Origin: an uncultured Prevotella sp.
GTDB lineage: Bacteria > Bacteroidota > Bacteroidia > Bacteroidales > Bacteroidaceae
Direction of reading: 5' to 3'
DNA length: 6,012 nucleotides
Assembly: GCA_900541335.1 (NCBI GenBank)
Contig: UQJC01000077.1
Span: 1 to 6,012 of the forward strand
Position 1 is the stretch's first letter. The number at the start of each line of letters is the position of its first letter. The notes beneath the pieces were generated by a model. It had not been told where the DNA came from and made no database searches. It was given only the letters and a program-made list of their open reading frames with translations. Of this stretch, positions 1-6,012 are shown piece after piece. The translations under genes were made by a program, and so were the position numbers.

Positions 1-538
1 AGTTCAAGCCGAGTTCCTTGTAGTTCTCAACCTTAGCCTTAGAAGCGTTGTAAACGATGAAGTCAGGTTCGAAAGAAGCGAGTTCTTCCTCCGTCGGACG
101 GATGAACATGTTCGTTACGAAATGAGCCTGCCAAGCAACTTCCATGATGAAGCGCACAGCCATGCGAGTTTCCTTGTTGGCACCACAGAAACCGTCTACT
201 ACGAAAAGACGCTTGCCAGAAAGTTCCTTCTGAGCGATTTCCTTAACAGCAGCCCAAGCAGCTTCTGAAGCAGGCTTGTTGTCGTTCTTGTATTCATCGC
301 TAGTCCACCATACCGTGTCCTTAGACTGTTCGTCCATTACGATAAACTTGTCCTTAGGAGAACGACCCGTGTAGATACCGGTCATCACGTTTACGGCATT
401 GAGCTCAGTGTTCTGACCTACTTCGAAGCCTTCCAAACCAGCCTTGGTTTCTTCCTCAAAGAGTTGTTCGTAAGAAGGATTGTGTACAATCTCGGTAACA
501 CCGGTAATACCGTACTTGGATAAATCTAATGTTGCCAT
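1..538 (-). CDS. pckA: Phosphoenolpyruvate carboxykinase (ATP), N-terminal part, cut by window edge
   Basis: This cytoplasmic enzyme interconverts oxaloacetate + ATP and PEP + CO2 + ADP. In fermentative Bacteroidales it often runs toward oxaloacetate, feeding succinate/propionate formation; that direction is family knowledge, not visible here. I translated the minus strand from the ATG at 538-536, which begins MATLDLSKYGITGVTEIVHN. About 179 codons are present without a stop, roughly a third of the usual ~535 residues. The substrate-binding motif TGRSPKDK is at residues 57-64, with Arg59 matching the substrate-contacting Arg of the family. Further on come VVDGFCGAN and FIMEVAWQAHFVTNMFIRP, typical of Bacteroides PckA. 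The P-loop (GxxGTGKT) and metal-binding residues lie beyond the left edge. The start is supported by the match to the family N-terminus and by an A/T-rich leader without Shine-Dalgarno. The gene has its own promoter at about 619-626 and is separated from ispG by 343 bp, so it is probably monocistronic or first in its operon. Identity is very secure. Confidence 0.96.
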   Translation of the reverse strand, partial: MATLDLSKYGITGVTEIVHNPSYEQLFEEETKAGLEGFEVGQNTELNAVNVMTGIYTGRSPKDKFIVMDEQSKDTVWWTSDEYKNDNKPASEAAWAAVKEIAQKELSGKRLFVVDGFCGANKETRMAVRFIMEVAWQAHFVTNMFIRPTEEELASFEPDFIVYNASKAKVENYKELGLN

Positions 539-881
539 AATGACTTATGATTTTAAGAATAAAATGAGTTTGCGTTTTTGGTCTGAGGATCGCCTGAACG
601 ACCCCTTTTAAACCACGGCAAAAGTACGAAAAAGTTGATGCAATGCACGCGCTTCCGCGCTATTTATTTCCGTACCTCTGCGAAAGTTTAGGAGTTTTAT
701 TGAGAAGAAGGTATCTCGTGTTTGCATTTTGTACACGCCTTCTCCATTTAATCGTGCGTTTGTCAACCCTAGACAGGCTTTTTCCCGTTAAAAATACCTT
801 GATACTTGACATCTATCATCACGAGGCTATCCTCTTAGCTTCGTTTATTCTAGGGATTTGATATTGGCACATGCCAGTTTT
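539..881. other. Intergenic stretch between ispG and pckA, no gene seen
   Basis: This 343-bp stretch lies between the ispG stop and the pckA start. It holds the pckA promoter and leader on the minus strand at its left end. I see no convincing minus-strand intrinsic terminator for ispG. A short palindrome near the ispG stop (TGGC/GCCA, 865-868 with 873-876) is followed by a run of T only in the plus direction. A small GC hairpin (GCGC TTCC GCGC, 649-660) lies just upstream of the pckA -7 element. A 72-codon plus-strand reading frame at 643-861 has no family resemblance, no promoter and composition unlike the neighbours, so I do not call it a gene. Confidence 0.6.
619..626 (-). promoter_or_regulatory. 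Bacteroidota-type -7 element of the pckA promoter
   Basis: On the minus strand this reads TACTTTTG, a full match to the Bacteroidota sigma-ABfr -7 consensus TAnnTTTG. Transcription would begin roughly 4-6 bases further on (about 613-615), giving a leader of about 75 nt before the pckA ATG. A clear -33 TTTG is missing at the expected spacing; the nearest resemblance is ATTG (minus strand, 641-644), which is too close. The leader can form only a weak hairpin (580-583 with 600-603, plus a 3-bp inner stem). Confidence 0.6.
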
Positions 882-2762
882 TTATGCTTGAGCGGATGCC
901 TTTCGGTCGTTTTCAATCAAGGCCAAGAGTTTATCAACCGCCTCTTCGGTGGGAATGTTCTTCTCCACACATACTTTGCCGCGATACAGGCTTACTTTGC
1001 CACGAGCGGCACCAACATACCCATAGTCTGCATCGGCCATTTCGCCTGGACCATTGACAATGCACCCCATGATGCCTATTTTCAAGCCTGTGAGGTGGGC
1101 TGTGGCCGCTTTGATACGAGCTATCGTACCAGGAAGGTCGTAAAGTGTACGACCACATCCAGGACAACTAATGTATTCGGTTTTGGACGTTCGAAGGCGA
1201 GCTGCTTGCAAGATGGCAAAGGCGGTAGCCTCTTCTACTGACTTGGCCAAAGGACGCATACCTTCGGGCTGCTGATTGAAAAGGAAGATACCATCGGTCA
1301 ATCCATCGAACATTAAAGCACCCATATCGGCCGCAGCATAGAGTTGGAACTCCTCCTTTTGAGATTCACCTAACTGATACTGTTGGAAGAATACTACGGG
1401 GACTGTTAAGTTTTCTCGCCACAGTTCATGTACTAAAGCACGTTGTTCACCCAATCGGTTCGGATGATTAGACTGGGCTATGATGACGATTTGAGAATCC
1501 GTACGTAACAGGGCTTTTACTTCCTCGTCTAAATCAAGATAGGTAAGGAAGAGAAACTTCACCTTCGCTTGACAAGCAGGTATCATCATCAGCCATTGCT
1601 TAGTAAATACAGGATAAGTACCCGCTTCTCCTTGCCATGCAGGTGCATCGACCAAATATTCGACACCTTCCACTCGATCGGCCGCTGCGGGCAGATTCGT
1701 TCCTACATAGAAATAGTCAGGCTTTAGTAACGGATTCTGCACGGGAGCGGTCGGGTCGGTCATTCTCGGAGAAATAACTACCGGAACGTGTGTTCCACCG
1801 ATGTTGTGCACAGGATGGGTCGGACGTCGCATAGGGCGCACATAGTCAAACGCCGCACACCATTGGGCGGGAATAGCAGGATGCCCCGCACGCTTCACGA
1901 CATAAGATGCGAGTTTATAGGCTACAGGAATCTCAACTTCTGGGTTTTCACTGAGACTGACACGCAAGGTATCTCCAATACCATCTGCCAAAAGGGCACC
2001 AATTCCCACCGCACTTTTAATACGGCCGTCTTCTCCTTCTCCAGCTTCGGTTACACCCAGATGAAGAGGAAAATCCATCTTCTCCTGCTCCATCACCTGG
2101 CAAAGTAAACGAACCGTACGCACCATTACCTGCGTATTGGATGCTTTAATGGAAATAACCACGTCCATAAAATTCTCACGCACACAAACGCGAAGGAATT
2201 CCATACAACTTTCGACGATGCCTTCGGGGGTATCGCCATAACGACACATGATTCGATCGGAAAGCGAACCATGGTTTACACCAATGCGCAAAGCCGTATG
2301 ATGCTCCTTACAGATGGCCAAAAGTTGCTTAAAACGAGCTTCTAGGCGTTCCAATTCAGCCGCATACTCCTCGTCCGTATATTCCAAATGTTTAAACTGA
2401 CGAGCAGGATCTACATAATTGCCCGGATTGATACGCACCTTTTCGACTATGCCTGCCGCTACATCGGCTACGACAGGATTGAAATGCACATCGGCTACCA
2501 GCGGACGATCATAACCAGCTTTATGGAGTGCTTCTTGAATCGAACGTAGGTTTTCTGCCTCGCGTGTGCCTTGAGTGGTCAGACGCACATAGTCAGCTCC
2601 CGCATCAAAGATGGCAATACACTGTTTGACACAAGCTTCCGTATCAGTAGTCGGAGCTGTGGTCATACTCTGAATGCGCAAAGGCTGATCGCCCCCTAAA
2701 GGGCGATTACCTATTGCCACCTGATGCGATTTACGCGGATTATAGTTGAACAGGTCTATCAT
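882..2762 (-). CDS. ispG: 4-hydroxy-3-methylbut-2-en-1-yl diphosphate synthase, enlarged three-domain form
   Basis: IspG (GcpE) is a cytoplasmic [4Fe-4S] enzyme. It reductively opens 2-C-methyl-D-erythritol 2,4-cyclodiphosphate to HMBPP, the penultimate step of the MEP isoprenoid pathway. At 626 residues this is the long form known from Bacteroidota, Chlamydiae and plants, against about 370 in E. coli. The N-terminal TIM-barrel domain spans roughly residues 1-290 (PLRIQSMTT, YVRLTTQG, ADVHFNP, KVRINPGNY, RIGVNHGSLSDRI, ISIKASN, HLGVTEAGEGEDGRIKSA). A large insert covers about 290-510, and the cluster domain is at the C-terminus. The ligands are visible: Cys533 and Cys536 in SCPGCGRT, and Cys567 and Glu574 in GCIVNGPGE. 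Their spacing closely matches E. coli Cys270/Cys273/Cys305/Glu312. The start is ATG at 2762, and the following MIDLFNYNPRKS resembles Bacteroides IspG N-termini. The gene lies 11 bp after the purE stop, so the two are almost certainly co-transcribed. The electron donor and other MEP genes are not in the window. Confidence 0.97.
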   Translation of the reverse strand: MIDLFNYNPRKSHQVAIGNRPLGGDQPLRIQSMTTAPTTDTEACVKQCIAIFDAGADYVRLTTQGTREAENLRSIQEALHKAGYDRPLVADVHFNPVVADVAAGIVEKVRINPGNYVDPARQFKHLEYTDEEYAAELERLEARFKQLLAICKEHHTALRIGVNHGSLSDRIMCRYGDTPEGIVESCMEFLRVCVRENFMDVVISIKASNTQVMVRTVRLLCQVMEQEKMDFPLHLGVTEAGEGEDGRIKSAVGIGALLADGIGDTLRVSLSENPEVEIPVAYKLASYVVKRAGHPAIPAQWCAAFDYVRPMRRPTHPVHNIGGTHVPVVISPRMTDPTAPVQNPLLKPDYFYVGTNLPAAADRVEGVEYLVDAPAWQGEAGTYPVFTKQWLMMIPACQAKVKFLFLTYLDLDEEVKALLRTDSQIVIIAQSNHPNRLGEQRALVHELWRENLTVPVVFFQQYQLGESQKEEFQLYAAADMGALMFDGLTDGIFLFNQQPEGMRPLAKSVEEATAFAILQAARLRTSKTEYISCPGCGRTLYDLPGTIARIKAATAHLTGLKIGIMGCIVNGPGEMADADYGYVGAARGKVSLYRGKVCVEKNIPTEEAVDKLLALIENDRKASAQA

Positions 2763-2773
2763 GAAATACAGAT

Positions 2774-3280
2774 TTAGTTGGTTTTAAAACGATACTTTAC
2801 CGTAGCAAGCTCTTCGTTCGCTTTTACGATTTTCGTCTTCAAACCTTCTTTGTATGCCACCAGCTTTTCGGCCAATGCTTCATCACTCAAAGCTAACATT
2901 TCAGCAGCCAAAATAGCAGCATTCTGTGCACCGTTTACTCCAACAGTTGCAACAGGAATACCGGGAGGCATCTGAATGATGGAAAGCATTGCATCCAAGC
3001 CATCAAGCATTCCCTTAATGGGTACACCGATAACGGGAAGGGTTGTTCCTGCCGCAATTACGCCAGGAAGAGCGGCTGCCATGCCTGCACCAGCAATGAT
3101 AACGCGCAAGCCACGGGCTTTTGCCTGACGAGCAAAGTCTTCCACCTCTGCTGGAGTACGGTGAGCAGACAAGGCATTCATTTCAAAAGGAATTTCCATT
3201 TCTTCCAGGAACTTGGCAGCTTTCTCCATAACGGGGAGATCAGACGTACTGCCCATAATAATGCTTACAATGGGGGTCAT
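2774..3280 (-). CDS. purE: N5-carboxyaminoimidazole ribonucleotide mutase (PurE, class I-like)
   Basis: PurE catalyses the carboxylation step of de novo purine synthesis, converting N5-CAIR (made by PurK) to CAIR; it acts in the cytoplasm, usually as an octamer. The 168-residue product is the usual size for a single-domain PurE. Visible motifs are GSTSD at residues 10-14 (phosphate/ribose binding), SAHRTP at 38-43 with the catalytic-type His40, and AGAGMAAALPG at 63-73. Later come PVIGVPIKG at 82-90, IQMPPGIPVATVGVNGA at 102-118 and a helical C-terminal tail. Position 70 is Ala where E. coli PurE has a conserved His (GAAHLPG). The start ATG at 3280 leads straight into the beta strand TPIVSIIMGS, as in the family, after an A/T-rich leader. 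No purK is seen in the window. A hairpin lies only 30 bases upstream, and ispG follows after 11 bp. Identity is secure; the class I assignment rests on SAHRTP and length. Confidence 0.96.
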   Translation of the reverse strand: MTPIVSIIMGSTSDLPVMEKAAKFLEEMEIPFEMNALSAHRTPAEVEDFARQAKARGLRVIIAGAGMAAALPGVIAAGTTLPVIGVPIKGMLDGLDAMLSIIQMPPGIPVATVGVNGAQNAAILAAEMLALSDEALAEKLVAYKEGLKTKIVKANEELATVKYRFKTN

Positions 3281-3309
3281 AATTTTATGAGGTGTTTATT
3301 TACGGAAAA

Positions 3310-3346
3310 GAGGATGCTGCTTCTATGTCTTTGGGGCAGCATCCTC
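3310..3346 (-). terminator. Intrinsic terminator or attenuator-like hairpin between the PAP2-like gene and purE
   Basis: AGGATGCTGC (3311-3320) and GCAGCATCCT (3336-3345) form a perfect 10-bp stem, extended to 11 by the pair 3310/3346, around a 15-base loop. In the minus-strand transcript the stem is followed by CTTTTCC, a short U-rich tract; the plus direction has no T run. It lies 12 bases after the PAP2-like stop and 29 bases before the purE ATG. It most simply terminates the rpoN/PAP2-like transcript. The U tract is short, so leakage, or a role in the purE leader, is possible. Confidence 0.65.
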
Positions 3347-3358
3347 CCCGTAAGAGAG

Positions 3359-4018
3359 TTAGATGAATTGTATACTGAAATAACCGCATAGAATTCCGAT
3401 TACAACTCCCCAACCCACTTCGGGAAGGGTGTGTTGACGAAGAATCAAACGGGCTGTACAAACCATACCGCATAACAAGATTACCAAACTGAGCCAAGCG
3501 GTAGGATCAAAAGAAAAACGAATGGAAAATGCCATCAACGCACCGATCACGCCTCCCGATGCGGCCGCATGGGTACTGACTTTCAAGAAGCCATTGACAA
3601 ACGCGCAAACTATCTGAATAGAAAGGGCTCCAACAATCACACCTAACGTGAAACGCGGCATGTGAAGGCGATAAAACAAATAAAATAAAGCGAAATGGCT
3701 GATGATACTTAATATGTAGGGCACATAGCGACGCTCACGCATACCCAACTCGTGCCGCGTCCAACCGTTGAGCTTTCGGTATAGGTAGATACTGAAATGC
3801 GGAAGCAATATGGTGAAAAAGTAGACTATCAAGGTTAGAATCAACTTGGTAGTCCAAGGCAGAAGGTTCAGGTAACTGAACAAAAACAAAGCGACAAAAG
3901 CTACAACCGACAGGTAGAAAGGAGAAAATACCAAAGAAATTACCTGCGCCGTGAGCACTAACCAACCGGTTTGCTTACTCGTATCCACTTGGGGAGGCTG
4001 ATCTACAAATTCGCTCAT
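3359..4018 (-). CDS. Polytopic membrane protein with PAP2 phosphatase-like motifs
   Basis: The 219-residue protein has a short polar N-terminus (about 1-17) and then roughly six hydrophobic segments, near residues 19-50 (one or two spans), 57-79, 100-118, 122-143, 153-168 and 174-217 (two spans). It resembles type 2 phosphatidic acid phosphatases, membrane enzymes that remove phosphate from lipid phosphates such as undecaprenyl-PP, PA or lipid A. Motif 1 is reduced to an Arg-rich RERRYVP at 94-100. Motif 2 (PSGH) appears as STHAAASGG with His150. Motif 3 (SR-x5-H-x3-D) is ARLILRQHTLPE at 189-200, giving R190-x5-H196-x3-E200. The two His and the Arg are therefore kept, but Asp is replaced by Glu and motifs 1-2 are loose. 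The ATG at 4018 is the first plausible start. The gene lies 62 bp after the rpoN stop with no terminator between, so it is probably in the rpoN transcript. Substrate and activity cannot be told from sequence, and it could be a non-catalytic PAP2-fold protein. Confidence 0.75.
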   Translation of the reverse strand: MSEFVDQPPQVDTSKQTGWLVLTAQVISLVFSPFYLSVVAFVALFLFSYLNLLPWTTKLILTLIVYFFTILLPHFSIYLYRKLNGWTRHELGMRERRYVPYILSIISHFALFYLFYRLHMPRFTLGVIVGALSIQIVCAFVNGFLKVSTHAAASGGVIGALMAFSIRFSFDPTAWLSLVILLCGMVCTARLILRQHTLPEVGWGVVIGILCGYFSIQFI

Positions 4019-4080
4019 CGTATTCTAACAGTTTATATTACAACTAACCAGGGATGACATCAACACCCTACAGGATGCTA

Positions 4081-5715
4081 CTAAAAGGACAAGGGATTCT
4101 CACCATTGCGATACATTTCCCTTCGCGTACGCGCCGTAGGTACACTCAATATATCCCGATATTTGGCTACCGTTCGACGAGCGACCTGAAAACCAGCTTG
4201 TTCCAATAAACTAGCTAACTGCTCGTCAGAATAAGGGGATGCTGGATTCTCTTTGGACAGTATATCTTGCAATGCAATGCGTATGCGTCGGGAAGTAAGA
4301 TCATCGCCCTCGGCCTGGGCACTTACAGAACGAGAGAAGAAGTACTTAAACGGATAGATATTGTGTGCTGTCTGCAAATACTTGGTATTGGAAACGCGTG
4401 AAACGACTGATTCACTCCAACCTATATGACGAGATACTTCTCTTACAGTCAAAGGTTTCAAACAGGTCTCATCATCCTCATTGAGGAAGAAATCGCGTTG
4501 AACATCAACAACCTGACGCGTAACTTGTAAAATGATTTGCTGACGACGCTGCAACATTTGCAAGAACTGGCGGGCAGAATCGACCTTTTGTTTGGCATAA
4601 ACAAACGCATCGCGCTGGCTGCGCGAAAGTCCTGGTTTATCACCGCCATATTGCTTCAACGTATCGCGAAATGCAGGACTGATACGCAATTCAGGAATAT
4701 CGCCATTGTTCAAGCTGATATCAAGCGCTCCATCATCCGTAACGAAAACCATTACATCTGGAATCAAAACAGGTGAGGACATAGACGCGCTATCGGATAG
4801 CGCAGTGCCTGGTAAAGGATTAAGATGCGTAAGCACATGTCGAACATGAGAAAAGTCCTCGTCAGTAATCCCCAAGCGTTGTTTGATGAAGTCCCACTGA
4901 TGGGCAGCGAATTCTTTAAAGAAACGCTGTACAATTTCAACCGCATAATGTATGTAGCGAGTTTGCGGCTTGATATCGTTCAACTGAATCAGCAAACACT
5001 CTTGTAATGTACTCGCTCCCAATCCTTTGGGATCAAGATGTTGGAGAATATCCAGCAAACGACGAAGCTCAGCGTTATCAGACGGGATGCCATGATAAAT
5101 AGCCAACTCGTCAACCAATGAATCGAGATCTTTGCGCAAAAAACCATCTGTATCCAATGAACCAATTAAGTATTCCATGACTTGGGATTCATGATCCGTC
5201 AGGTTATGTTCCGCTAATTGACTTTGTAAATCCTCATAAAAAGATACACTGGTACCTGAATAGCAGAAATTCTCATTGCGCTCTCGTTGTTCCTCGGCAC
5301 GTTGCTGCAAGTAGTCTGGTACATCGTCATCCGAGAAATAATCGCCCATGGCATCTGCTTCAACACCATAACTTTCATTCTCCTCAAAGGAGTTATTGTC
5401 AGAAGAATCACTCCCCTGCTCACTGGCTTCATCTTCGAAACCATCTACCATATTATCCGCGTCTGTATTGGTACGGTCTTCAGCCGAAGCGGATTCATCG
5501 TCAGACGGATTGTCATCCAAATCATTTTTAGAGAAATCCAAGTCCTGATCAGCTTCTTCTAATGCAGCATTCTCCGTCAATTCGTCTTGAACACGTACAG
5601 CCAACTCGTTGATGGGAAGCTCCATCAACTTAGCCACCTCTATCTGAAAGGCGGTAAGCATTTGTGTTTGCTGTAATTGTTGGGACTGTTCGAATGTTTG
5701 AGACATAACTGACAA
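4081..5715 (-). CDS. rpoN: RNA polymerase sigma-54 factor
   Basis: Sigma-54 directs core RNA polymerase to -24/-12 promoters, where open-complex formation needs an AAA+ enhancer-binding protein. The 544-residue product shows the full family layout. Gln- and Leu-rich region I is at about 1-53 (QSQQLQQTQMLTAFQIEVAKLMELPINEL), binding activator and the -12 element. A very acidic, Ser/Asp/Asn-rich region II covers about 53-145. The core-binding domain is at about 146-340, and the helix-turn-helix domain at about 425-465 (LTVREVSRHIGWSESVVSRVSN, then KYFFS). The C-terminal RpoN box ARRTVAKYRD is at 512-521; the usual last residue is Glu. The start ATG at 5715 begins MSVMSQTFEQSQQLQQTQ, so region I is complete. 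A consensus -7 element lies about 70 bp upstream, with a strong hairpin in the leader. No sigma-54 activator gene is in the window, and a -24/-12 target site was not recognised. The PAP2-like gene follows 62 bp downstream. Confidence 0.97.
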   Translation of the reverse strand: MSVMSQTFEQSQQLQQTQMLTAFQIEVAKLMELPINELAVRVQDELTENAALEEADQDLDFSKNDLDDNPSDDESASAEDRTNTDADNMVDGFEDEASEQGSDSSDNNSFEENESYGVEADAMGDYFSDDDVPDYLQQRAEEQRERNENFCYSGTSVSFYEDLQSQLAEHNLTDHESQVMEYLIGSLDTDGFLRKDLDSLVDELAIYHGIPSDNAELRRLLDILQHLDPKGLGASTLQECLLIQLNDIKPQTRYIHYAVEIVQRFFKEFAAHQWDFIKQRLGITDEDFSHVRHVLTHLNPLPGTALSDSASMSSPVLIPDVMVFVTDDGALDISLNNGDIPELRISPAFRDTLKQYGGDKPGLSRSQRDAFVYAKQKVDSARQFLQMLQRRQQIILQVTRQVVDVQRDFFLNEDDETCLKPLTVREVSRHIGWSESVVSRVSNTKYLQTAHNIYPFKYFFSRSVSAQAEGDDLTSRRIRIALQDILSKENPASPYSDEQLASLLEQAGFQVARRTVAKYRDILSVPTARTRREMYRNGENPLSF

Positions 5716-5740
5716 GGATTTGAAAGCACAAAGAATATCA

Positions 5741-5767
5741 CGCGTTAGAAGGCAACCTTCTTACACG
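5741..5767 (-). promoter_or_regulatory. Hairpin in the rpoN 5' leader
   Basis: AGAAGG (5747-5752) and CCTTCT (5756-5761) flank a 3-base loop. The stem extends outward to 5741/5767 with pairs at 5745/5763, 5744/5764, 5742/5766 and 5741/5767. Position 5743/5765 is a mismatch in DNA but a G-U pair in minus-strand RNA, leaving one A-A mismatch. The wobble pair suggests a structure formed in the rpoN transcript. It ends 25 bases before the ATG and has no U tract, so it is not a normal terminator. A second weak stem (CGTCA/TGACG, 5766-5770 with 5780-5784) overlaps its base and could compete with it. Function is unknown. Confidence 0.45.
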
Positions 5768-5787
5768 TCAATAAATCAATGACGAGA

Positions 5788-5795
5788 CAAAATTA
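5788..5795 (-). promoter_or_regulatory. Bacteroidota-type -7 element of the rpoN promoter
   Basis: On the minus strand this reads TAATTTTG, a full match to TAnnTTTG. A TTTG at 5819-5822 (minus strand) could serve as the -33 element, but the 23-base spacer is a little longer than usual. Transcription would start near 5782-5784, giving a leader of about 68 nt before rpoN. Confidence 0.6.
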
Positions 5796-5962
5796 CAGAA
5801 AAACCCCGAAAGCTCACACAAACCGAACTATAACAAGGAGAATGCAAGATTAGACAACAATGAAACACGAAGAAGTACGGATGAGGAAGATGGTTCCGCC
5901 CGTTCTATATCTGCGCCTTCCCATTCGCACGAACCAAACCAAGAAATAGGGATAAAGAAAAA
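5796..5962. other. Spacer between the upstream terminator and the rpoN promoter
   Basis: About 167 bases lie between the terminator at 5963 and the rpoN -7 element. The spacer contains two overlapping tiny reading frames: a plus-strand frame of 29 codons (5860-5949, starting MKHEEVRMRK) and a minus-strand frame of 24 codons (5850-5924, starting MGRRRYRTGG). Neither can be supported as a gene from this window alone. No other repeat or RNA gene was recognised. Confidence 0.5.
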
Positions 5963-5990
5963 GCCTCCCTCAGATTTCTCTGAAGGAGGC
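5963..5990 (-). terminator. Intrinsic terminator of a minus-strand gene beyond the right edge
   Basis: GCCTCC (5963-5968) pairs with GGAGGC (5985-5990), and TCAG (5970-5973) with CTGA (5980-5983), with one mismatch between the two stems and a 6-base loop. In the minus-strand transcript the stem is followed by TTTTTCTTT (5954-5962), the classic arrangement; the plus direction has no T run. It separates rpoN from an upstream minus-strand gene lying outside the window. A TAG triplet (minus strand, 6008-6010) could be that gene's stop, but too little sequence is present to tell. Confidence 0.85.
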
Positions 5991-6012
5991 TGGAATAAAG
6001 AAGGCGGCTACC

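Noticed and set aside
643..861. 72-codon plus-strand reading frame in the ispG-pckA spacer
   Set aside because: It starts in the pckA promoter region, has no plus-strand promoter or ribosome site, matches no family I know, and its Leu/Arg/Tyr-rich composition looks like translated non-coding DNA.
858..1241. 127-codon plus-strand reading frame
   Set aside because: It lies antisense inside ispG, whose minus-strand frame carries all the iron-sulphur ligand motifs; it is a shadow frame.
3161..3391. 76-codon plus-strand frame across the purE start and the hairpin
   Set aside because: It overlaps purE, the terminator-like hairpin and the PAP2-like 3' end, and has no family resemblance.
4019..4080. 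Possible terminator between rpoN and the PAP2-like gene (AGGG/CCCT inverted repeat)
   Set aside because: The stem is only 4 bp plus an imperfect extension with a large loop, and no U tract follows on the minus strand, so the genes are more likely co-transcribed.
5287..5562. 91-codon hydrophobic plus-strand frame
   Set aside because: It is the antisense reading of the acidic region II of rpoN; Asp/Glu codons read in reverse give Ile/Val/Phe-rich strings.
1..6012. Mobile element, CRISPR array, tRNA, defence or toxin-antitoxin system
   Set aside because: No spaced direct repeats, terminal inverted repeats, transposase or integrase motifs, tRNA-like cloverleaf or paired small toxin/antitoxin genes were seen; the window is housekeeping in content.

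Overview
The window looks like ordinary chromosomal DNA from a Bacteroidales bacterium (Bacteroides/Prevotella-like). The evidence is the enlarged ~626-residue form of IspG, an ATP-type PEP carboxykinase N-terminus very close to Bacteroides PckA, and a sigma-54 factor. Promoter -7 elements fit the Bacteroidota consensus TAnnTTTG, and most starts lack a Shine-Dalgarno sequence. All convincing genes lie on the minus strand, so transcription runs from high to low coordinates.

Layout in transcription order. At 5963-5990 is an intrinsic terminator for a gene that lies beyond the right edge. Next is a 247-bp spacer (5716-5962) with the likely rpoN promoter and a leader hairpin. Then rpoN (5715-4081, sigma-54) and, 62 bp later, a small polytopic membrane protein with PAP2-phosphatase-like motifs (4018-3359). 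A hairpin with terminator features (3310-3346) sits just before purE (3280-2774). ispG follows only 11 bp after purE (2762-882). A 343-bp non-coding stretch (539-881) then holds the pckA promoter, and the N-terminal third of pckA (538-1) runs off the left edge.

The genes are housekeeping: transcription specificity (rpoN), envelope or lipid metabolism (PAP2-like), de novo purine synthesis (purE), isoprenoid precursor synthesis by the MEP pathway (ispG) and C4/C3 carbon flow (pckA). rpoN with the PAP2-like gene, and purE with ispG, look like two transcription units separated by the hairpin at 3310-3346. No readable promoter of the standard type precedes purE, so partial read-through or attenuation is plausible.

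I found no mobile element, CRISPR array, tRNA or rRNA, phage gene, toxin-antitoxin pair or defence system, and no sign of a new multi-gene system. The points worth a second look are small: leader and intergenic RNA structures, tiny ORFs upstream of rpoN, and departures from consensus residues in the PAP2-like protein and PurE.
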